A stretch of 11,031 nucleotides of DNA, taken from GCA-016700035 sp964646575 (GTDB lineage: Bacteria > Patescibacteriota > Saccharimonadia > CAILAD01 > GCA-016700035). Positions 7,019 through 11,031 of the stretch are shown one piece after another (positions within the stretch are counted from its first letter, which is position 1; each line of letters starts with the position of its first letter). The position numbers and the translations under genes are program-made. The notes beneath the pieces were generated by a model. The model was not told the origin of the DNA. It saw only the letters and a list, made by a program, of their open reading frames with translations, and made no database searches. Location of the stretch: NCBI GenBank assembly GCA_964646575.1, contig CAZYFT010000019.1, positions 1 through 11,031 of the forward strand. The letters run 5' to 3'.

Positions 7019-8304
7019 TGATAAAAAAGATTGCCGGAAAAATTGTAGTGCGTCAGCTGCGTCGTTATGTGCAGCGACTGCTCTCGGTGCATGATATTAC
7101 GGTTGTTATGGTGACAGGTACGGTTGGTAAAACCAGTACCAAGATGGCAATTGGCCGCACCCTCGAAGCCGGGGGACATAAAGTGTGCTATTCGGAAGAT
7201 AGCTACAATACGGAGTTTGGCGTACCACTGGCGTTATTTGGCTTTAAGGCGCCAGATAGAATCTCTAGCCCTGCTGCGTGGCGAGCTGTTTTTCGCCAGA
7301 TGGCTGACATGATAGAAAGCTATCCGTACGATTTAGTGGTGTTAGAAATTGCCGAAGACGAACGCGCGATGATGACACCATGGGTGCGCTTGATGCAGCC
7401 AAAAATTGGTGTGCTTACTGGAGTGAGTCCAGCCCACATGGAGCGTTTTAGTTCACTCGATACGCTGCGTGATGATGCAGTGGCGTTGGTGAGTGAGTCT
7501 GAACAGGTGTATTACAATGCTGATTTTGATGATATTCGTGAGGTGATGGAGCGCCGCAAAGGTGCAGTGGCATATGGTGTTGAACGCGGCGTGGTGCATT
7601 TTGAAAACGTAGCGCGTGCTAAAAATGGCCGACTCAGTGCGGATCTGTATTTAGGCAAAGAGCATCAGGTAGTGCGTACGCAGCTTATTGCTCAGCATGG
7701 GTTGAGTGCGCTCTTGGGCGCAGCTTGTGTGGCACGCGAGCTAGGAATGGTTGGCACAAAAATTGCCGCGGCGCTTGCCAAAATTCCATCGCCAGTTGGA
7801 CGTATGCGTATGTTGGAGGCCGTAAATGGGGCGGTATTGATTGATGACTCGTATAACTCGAGCCCCGCGGCTGTTAAGGCTGGCCTGGATACTTTGATGG
7901 AAATCTCTGGCAAGGGACACATCGCCGTACTTGGCAGTATGAACGAGCTTGGTGTAGCGGCTGCGGATTTACATCGCGAAGTTGGCGAATATGCTGCTTC
8001 GAAAGATTTAGATATGCTGGTTACGGTTGGAAAAGTTGCCGGTCAGTATATTGGTCCGGCGGCCGAAGAAGCTGGCATGGAGCGAGTTCGCATTAAGCAA
8101 TTCCGCACCCCATACGAGGCTGGGCATTATCTTAAAAAACATGTCGCCAAAGGTGATGTAATTTTTGTGAAAGGCTCGCAGAATGGAGTGTTTACCGAGG
8201 AGACCAGTCGCATTTTACTTGCACCAGGTTTGCAGCCAGCGCGCGAGTTAGTGCGTCAGTCAAAAACCTGGAAGCGTAAAAAGAAAAAGAGCTTCGGATT
8301 GTGA
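7018..8304 (+). CDS. murF: MurF-like Mur ligase lacking the N-terminal UDP-binding domain
   Basis: MurF adds D-Ala-D-Ala to the UDP-MurNAc-tripeptide using ATP in the cytoplasm. This 428-residue protein has the central and C-terminal Mur ligase domains: P-loop TGTVGKTS (33-40), NTEFGVPLAL (64-73), SPAHMERFSSL (137-147), DDSYNSSPAAV (276-286), HIAVLGSMNELG (301-312) and KGSQNG near the C-terminus. The P-loop comes at residue 33 instead of about 100, so the N-terminal domain that binds the UDP part is absent, replaced by a short basic helix (1-24). Lined up by eye with E. coli MurF, the lysine that becomes carbamylated falls on Ala154. The C-terminus is strongly basic (KRKKKK). CPR genomes often carry MurF forms starting just before the P-loop, so the short N-terminus may be lineage-typical. 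The context after ddl supports the MurF role; a different amide ligase remains possible. Confidence 0.82.
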   Translation: MIKKIAGKIVVRQLRRYVQRLLSVHDITVVMVTGTVGKTSTKMAIGRTLEAGGHKVCYSEDSYNTEFGVPLALFGFKAPDRISSPAAWRAVFRQMADMIESYPYDLVVLEIAEDERAMMTPWVRLMQPKIGVLTGVSPAHMERFSSLDTLRDDAVALVSESEQVYYNADFDDIREVMERRKGAVAYGVERGVVHFENVARAKNGRLSADLYLGKEHQVVRTQLIAQHGLSALLGAACVARELGMVGTKIAAALAKIPSPVGRMRMLEAVNGAVLIDDSYNSSPAAVKAGLDTLMEISGKGHIAVLGSMNELGVAAADLHREVGEYAASKDLDMLVTVGKVAGQYIGPAAEEAGMERVRIKQFRTPYEAGHYLKKHVAKGDVIFVKGSQNGVFTEETSRILLAPGLQPARELVRQSKTWKRKKKKSFGL

Positions 8305-8921
8305 ACGACGCAAAAATCGACATTCATCATAGCTGGCAGGAAAATCCTGAGCTCTTGGGTGTGCATCTCATGGAGCCACGGCAGCGCTGCGGTTTGGCGT
8401 GTTTAGAGATGATTATAGAGTCACAGCTTGGGCATCATGTGCAGGCGGCTGAGATTTTTCGTCGGGCCGAGAGTTATGGTGCGGTGAACGAGCATAATGA
8501 TTGGTGGCATCCCGGTCAGGTGCGAGTGTTAACGAGTTATGGTTTGGTTGCTTGGCGACGAAATTGGACGGCGCCTTCGCAAGACCCAATGTTTTTTGAG
8601 GAGAACGAAGGTTATGACGCGGCCCAGATGTCGGCGGTAAAATATCAAATTAGTCTTGAAGCAGACAGGCGTTCGTTAGCCGATAAATTCTTGCTCTCGT
8701 TACATGATTCCTTGGAGTTGGGCAACCCAGTAATTGTGAGTGTAAAATCCGGATTCTCGGAAAACAAAGAGAATCATCAGGTGGTTATTTCTGGCTACCA
8801 GGCCGAAGATCGCTCGTTCTTTGTGCATGACCCCGTGCGCCAAACCGGGCCAACCAAGGTGTCGGAGCACTACTTACTAGAATATGTAAATTATTGGGCG
8901 ATATTTAGCTACCATGCCTAG
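8301..8921 (+). CDS. C39-like papain-fold peptidase family protein
   Basis: This 206-residue protein has no signal peptide or membrane segment. It has the order of a peptidase C39-like (papain-fold) domain: CGLACLEM (30-37), with Cys30 as the likely nucleophile; His159 in NHQVVISGY; and Asp177 in FFVHDP. A Gln six residues before the Cys, usual for the oxyanion hole, is not seen (position 24 is Met); Gln28 is the nearest. The GTG start at 8301 overlaps the ligase stop by four bases (GTGA), so translation is probably coupled. No ABC transporter or peptide precursor is nearby, so bacteriocin leader cleavage is unlikely. A cytoplasmic peptidase, amidase or cross-link enzyme acting on cell-wall precursors is possible from the location, but this is inference. 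Confidence 0.72.
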   Translation: MNDAKIDIHHSWQENPELLGVHLMEPRQRCGLACLEMIIESQLGHHVQAAEIFRRAESYGAVNEHNDWWHPGQVRVLTSYGLVAWRRNWTAPSQDPMFFEENEGYDAAQMSAVKYQISLEADRRSLADKFLLSLHDSLELGNPVIVSVKSGFSENKENHQVVISGYQAEDRSFFVHDPVRQTGPTKVSEHYLLEYVNYWAIFSYHA

Positions 8922-8929
8922 AGGAAAAT

Positions 8930-9601
8930 ATGGCCGAAAAGTATAATTGGCGCGAATATTACGAGCACCATAAAAATCGTGAACCTCGCGAAGAGTTGGT
9001 GCAGGTGCTGGATGTAATGCGGCGGGAGCGTGGGTCGTTTGAGGATATGTCGGCCTTAGAAATCGGTGCGGGTAACATGATAGAAACCAAGGCGCTCTTA
9101 GATGCTGGTTTTGGTCATGTTACTGCTACTGATATTACGGATTTATCAGAAAATATGGCTGCATCGCTGCAGATGGATGTGAACGATTTTGCACACGATG
9201 TTGAGCGATTAGAATTCCTGAAGGTTGGCCATGAAGAGTTGCCCGAGCATCTGCAGCCTGAGTCGCTAGATCTTGTGGTGGCCTATTTAAGTTTGCAATT
9301 TGTTAGCCCGGAAGGTTTTCAACGGTTGTGGCAATCATTGGTGCAGGCCTTAAAACCAGGCGGGAGGATTACTCTCGACCTTCTTGGTGATCACGACGGT
9401 TTTGCGACAAAAACTCTCGCCGATGGCTCTCGAGCTTATAAGAATATGAATTTTCACACTAGAGAAGAAGTAGAGCAATTATTGGCTGGTTTCGAGCAGG
9501 TGCAAGTGATTGAAGATGATAAAGATGGATGCACTGCAGGCGGAGTTGCAAAACACTGGCATATTTTTCATATTCAAGCTCAGAAGCCAGTCGACGCGTA
9601 A
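8930..9601 (+). CDS. Class I SAM-dependent methyltransferase
   Basis: This 223-residue soluble protein has a SAM-binding Rossmann core: motif I ALEIGAGNM (42-50), the acidic Asp68 after the second strand (VTATDITD), a post-motif strand LDLVVAYLSLQFV and LKPGGRITL before the later strands. The C-terminal KHWHIFH pattern recurs in a family of small methyltransferases of unknown substrate. The start is well supported: AGAGG at 8920-8924 overlaps the previous stop codon and lies five bases before the ATG, so the gene is the last of the ddl-murF-C39 unit. It differs clearly from the minus-strand methyltransferase in sequence and base composition, so the two are not recent copies. Confidence 0.85.
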   Translation: MAEKYNWREYYEHHKNREPREELVQVLDVMRRERGSFEDMSALEIGAGNMIETKALLDAGFGHVTATDITDLSENMAASLQMDVNDFAHDVERLEFLKVGHEELPEHLQPESLDLVVAYLSLQFVSPEGFQRLWQSLVQALKPGGRITLDLLGDHDGFATKTLADGSRAYKNMNFHTREEVEQLLAGFEQVQVIEDDKDGCTAGGVAKHWHIFHIQAQKPVDA

Positions 9602-9614
9602 GTCTCGATTTACT

Positions 9615-9627
9615 CCTGATAATCAGG
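9615..9627. promoter_or_regulatory. Perfect palindrome abutting the leuS -10 box, candidate operator
   Basis: CCTGAT-A-ATCAGG is a perfect 13-base palindrome. Its last base touches the TATAAT box at 9628, so a bound protein would block RNA polymerase. As RNA it could form only a five-bp stem with a three-base loop, not followed by a T-run, so a terminator is unlikely. The binding factor is unknown. Confidence 0.4.
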
Positions 9628-9633
9628 TATAAT
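9626..9633 (+). promoter_or_regulatory. -10 box seven bases before the leuS start codon (leaderless start)
   Basis: GGTATAAT carries a full consensus -10 box (9628-9633), with seven bases to the ATG at 9641. Predicted transcription begins at about 9640, one base before the start codon. No Shine-Dalgarno sequence is present. This is the best-scoring member of the GGTATAAT series in the window. Confidence 0.58.
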
Positions 9634-9640
9634 TGCGGCC

Positions 9641-11031
9641 ATGAGTAAGGCCAATTACGACCCACAAGCCAGCGAAGCCAAATGGCGTGCGGTTTGGGAA
9701 AAGTCGAAAATTTATGCGACGCCTGAAAACCCCAAGCATCCATTTTATAACCTCGTGATGTTCCCGTATCCCTCGGGTAATTTGCACGTGGGGCATTGGT
9801 ATAATTTTGCGCCGGCTGATACGCTGGGTCGCTTTGAGCGGATGCGCGGTAAAGACGTACTGCAGCCACTGGGTTATGACGCGTTTGGTTTGCCAGCCGA
9901 AAACGCCGCAATTAAAAATGGCATTCCTGCAGATGAGTGGACCGATAAAAACACCGCCAGTTTTTACGAACAGTACAAAACTTTGGGTGGGATGTATGAC
10001 TTAGATCGTCTGGTGAATACCTCTAAGCCCGAGTACTACCGTTGGACTCAGTGGTTGTTTTTGCAACTCTATCATGCCGGTAAAGCCGTTCGTCGTGATG
10101 GCACAGTCAATTGGTGCCCGAGCTGTCAAACGGTCCTGGCAAACGAGCAGGTGGTGCATGGCGAGTGCGAGCGCTGTGGTACGACTGTGGAGCGCAAAAA
10201 TCTCAAGCAGTGGTATTTCACGATTACTGATTACGCTGATCGTTTACTTGATGATTTAGATGGGCTCGATTGGCCCGAGCGAGTGAAGCAGCAGCAGCGC
10301 AATTGGATTGGGCGCAGTGAAGGTGCGCGCATCGAGTTTAAGTTGTATGGCAAAGGCCAGGCGCTCGAAGTGTTTACCACCCGTCCGGATACGATTTTTG
10401 GCGCCACGTTTATGGTGGTTGCCCCCGAACATCCGTTGGTGGCGGAGCTCACAACCAATGAGCAACGTGCCGAAGTTGAGCAGTATCAGCAGTGGGCTGG
10501 GGCGCGCACAGATGTAGATCGCATGGAAGCTAAAGAAAAAACAGGTGTCTTTACTGGTGGTTACGTGGTCAATCCTGCGAATGCCGAAAAAATCCCAGTG
10601 TGGGTAGCTGATTATGTGCTGATGGGCTACGGTACTGGCGCGATTATGGCAGTGCCGGCTCACGACGAGCGAGACCATGCATTTGCCAAGAAATACAATC
10701 TGCCAATTATTGAAGTAGTTGAGCCGGTTACTGGCAAGCTGCAAGATAATCCTGAGCAGCGCAAGAGTATTGTTGCACTGGTGCATAATCCACGAGCCGA
10801 CGAGGTATTGGTGATTAATTGGGGCTCTAAACAGGGTGGACATTTACTTGTAGGTGGCGGTCGTGAGGCTGACGAAGATGTCGTAGCTTGCGCCACTCGA
10901 GAAGTTATCGAAGAAACCGGCTATACCGGACTGAAGTATGTCGGCCAGACTGGCAAAATCCACCATCATTATTTTGCGCACTCCAAGGGTAAAGCCCGGC
11001 AGATCGAAGCCGTGGGTGTGCATTTTGAGCT
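9641..11031 (+). CDS. leuS: Leucyl-tRNA synthetase, 5' part, with Nudix domain inserted in the editing domain
   Basis: LeuRS charges tRNA-Leu with leucine. The first 463 codons are present and the gene runs off the window in frame. Visible features: FPYPSGNLHVGH with the HIGH-type site HVGH at 49-52; a zinc knuckle CPSC (159-162) and CERC (176-179); editing-domain motifs TTRPDT (246-251) and GYGTGAIMAVPAHDERD (329-345). After NLPIIEVVEP the sequence leaves the usual LeuRS path. Residues about 368-463 form a Nudix hydrolase-like domain whose box at 406-428 fits G-x5-E-x7-RE-U-x-EE-x-G-U (E412, R420, E421, E424, E425, G427). The canonical metal-binding Glu residues are intact. The catalytic KMSKS loop lies beyond the window. 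The start follows a -10 box by seven bases, with a palindrome upstream. Confidence 0.95.
   Translation, partial: MSKANYDPQASEAKWRAVWEKSKIYATPENPKHPFYNLVMFPYPSGNLHVGHWYNFAPADTLGRFERMRGKDVLQPLGYDAFGLPAENAAIKNGIPADEWTDKNTASFYEQYKTLGGMYDLDRLVNTSKPEYYRWTQWLFLQLYHAGKAVRRDGTVNWCPSCQTVLANEQVVHGECERCGTTVERKNLKQWYFTITDYADRLLDDLDGLDWPERVKQQQRNWIGRSEGARIEFKLYGKGQALEVFTTRPDTIFGATFMVVAPEHPLVAELTTNEQRAEVEQYQQWAGARTDVDRMEAKEKTGVFTGGYVVNPANAEKIPVWVADYVLMGYGTGAIMAVPAHDERDHAFAKKYNLPIIEVVEPVTGKLQDNPEQRKSIVALVHNPRADEVLVINWGSKQGGHLLVGGGREADEDVVACATREVIEETGYTGLKYVGQTGKIHHHYFAHSKGKARQIEAVGVHFE

Noticed and set aside
7018..8304. MurT of a MurT/GatD amidating complex
   Set aside because: No zinc ribbon or DUF1727 C-terminus, and no GatD-like glutaminase beside it; the DDSYNSSP and GSMNELG motifs fit MurF.
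8301..8921. Bacteriocin leader peptidase of an ABC exporter
   Set aside because: No membrane or ATPase domain is fused or adjacent and no double-glycine peptide gene is visible.
10256..10843. 195-codon minus-strand open frame
   Set aside because: Antisense to leuS; no start signal or domain.
1..11031. Recoded UGA as in Gracilibacteria or Absconditabacteria
   Set aside because: The MurF-like gene ends cleanly at TGA and no gene needs read-through of TGA.
1..11031. tRNA or rRNA genes
   Set aside because: The intergenic gaps are all short apart from 1-287, and none shows a cloverleaf or conserved rRNA sequence.

Overview
The window reads as a bacterial chromosome segment with short intergenic gaps, the standard genetic code (TAA, TAG and TGA all end genes) and moderate GC. 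The gene forms suggest a Patescibacteria/CPR organism, most likely a Saccharibacteria relative: a Mur ligase without the usual N-terminal domain, a leucyl-tRNA synthetase with an extra inserted domain, start codons sitting directly behind -10 boxes, and a large BspA/PKD/NHL surface protein. That assignment is inferred from gene form; no marker gene here settles it.

Layout. Positions 1-287 hold a strong hairpin with a T-run (59-90, probable terminator of an upstream gene) and an extended -10 promoter (235-243). Then comes a two-gene surface operon: a small membrane-anchored DUF5666-like protein (288-758) and a 1353-residue mosaic surface protein (764-4825). The mosaic protein has an Ig-like domain, a PKD-like domain, BspA-type 25-residue repeats, an Fn3-like domain split by a six-repeat NHL propeller, a second PKD domain, a second BspA array and a second Ig-like domain. 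It then breaks off at the start of what looks like a DUF11-type domain. A GC-rich SAM methyltransferase gene on the minus strand (4736-5500) overlaps its 3' end, and the two native sequences meet at about 4757-4768, as expected of a recombination junction (or, less interestingly, an assembly chimera).

From 5501 rightwards all genes are on the plus strand. They are a small two-TM protein (5589-5957), D-Ala-D-Ala ligase (5981-7018), a shortened MurF-like ligase (7018-8304), a C39-like papain-fold protein (8301-8921), a second SAM methyltransferase (8930-9601) and the 5' part of leuS (9641 to the window end). The ddl-murF-C39 stretch overlaps by 1 and 4 bases and looks like a peptidoglycan precursor unit: Ddl makes D-Ala-D-Ala, the Mur ligase would attach it, and the role of the peptidase-like protein is open.

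The most notable observations are: (1) a complete Nudix box inside the editing domain of LeuRS; (2) a recurrent GGTATAAT-like -10 box placed 6 or 7 bases before four start codons that lack a Shine-Dalgarno sequence, implying leaderless mRNAs; (3) the reciprocal gene-tail junction at about 4760; (4) an NHL propeller nested inside an Fn3-like domain; and (5) a MurF-like enzyme that lacks the UDP-binding domain and, by eye, the carbamylated lysine.
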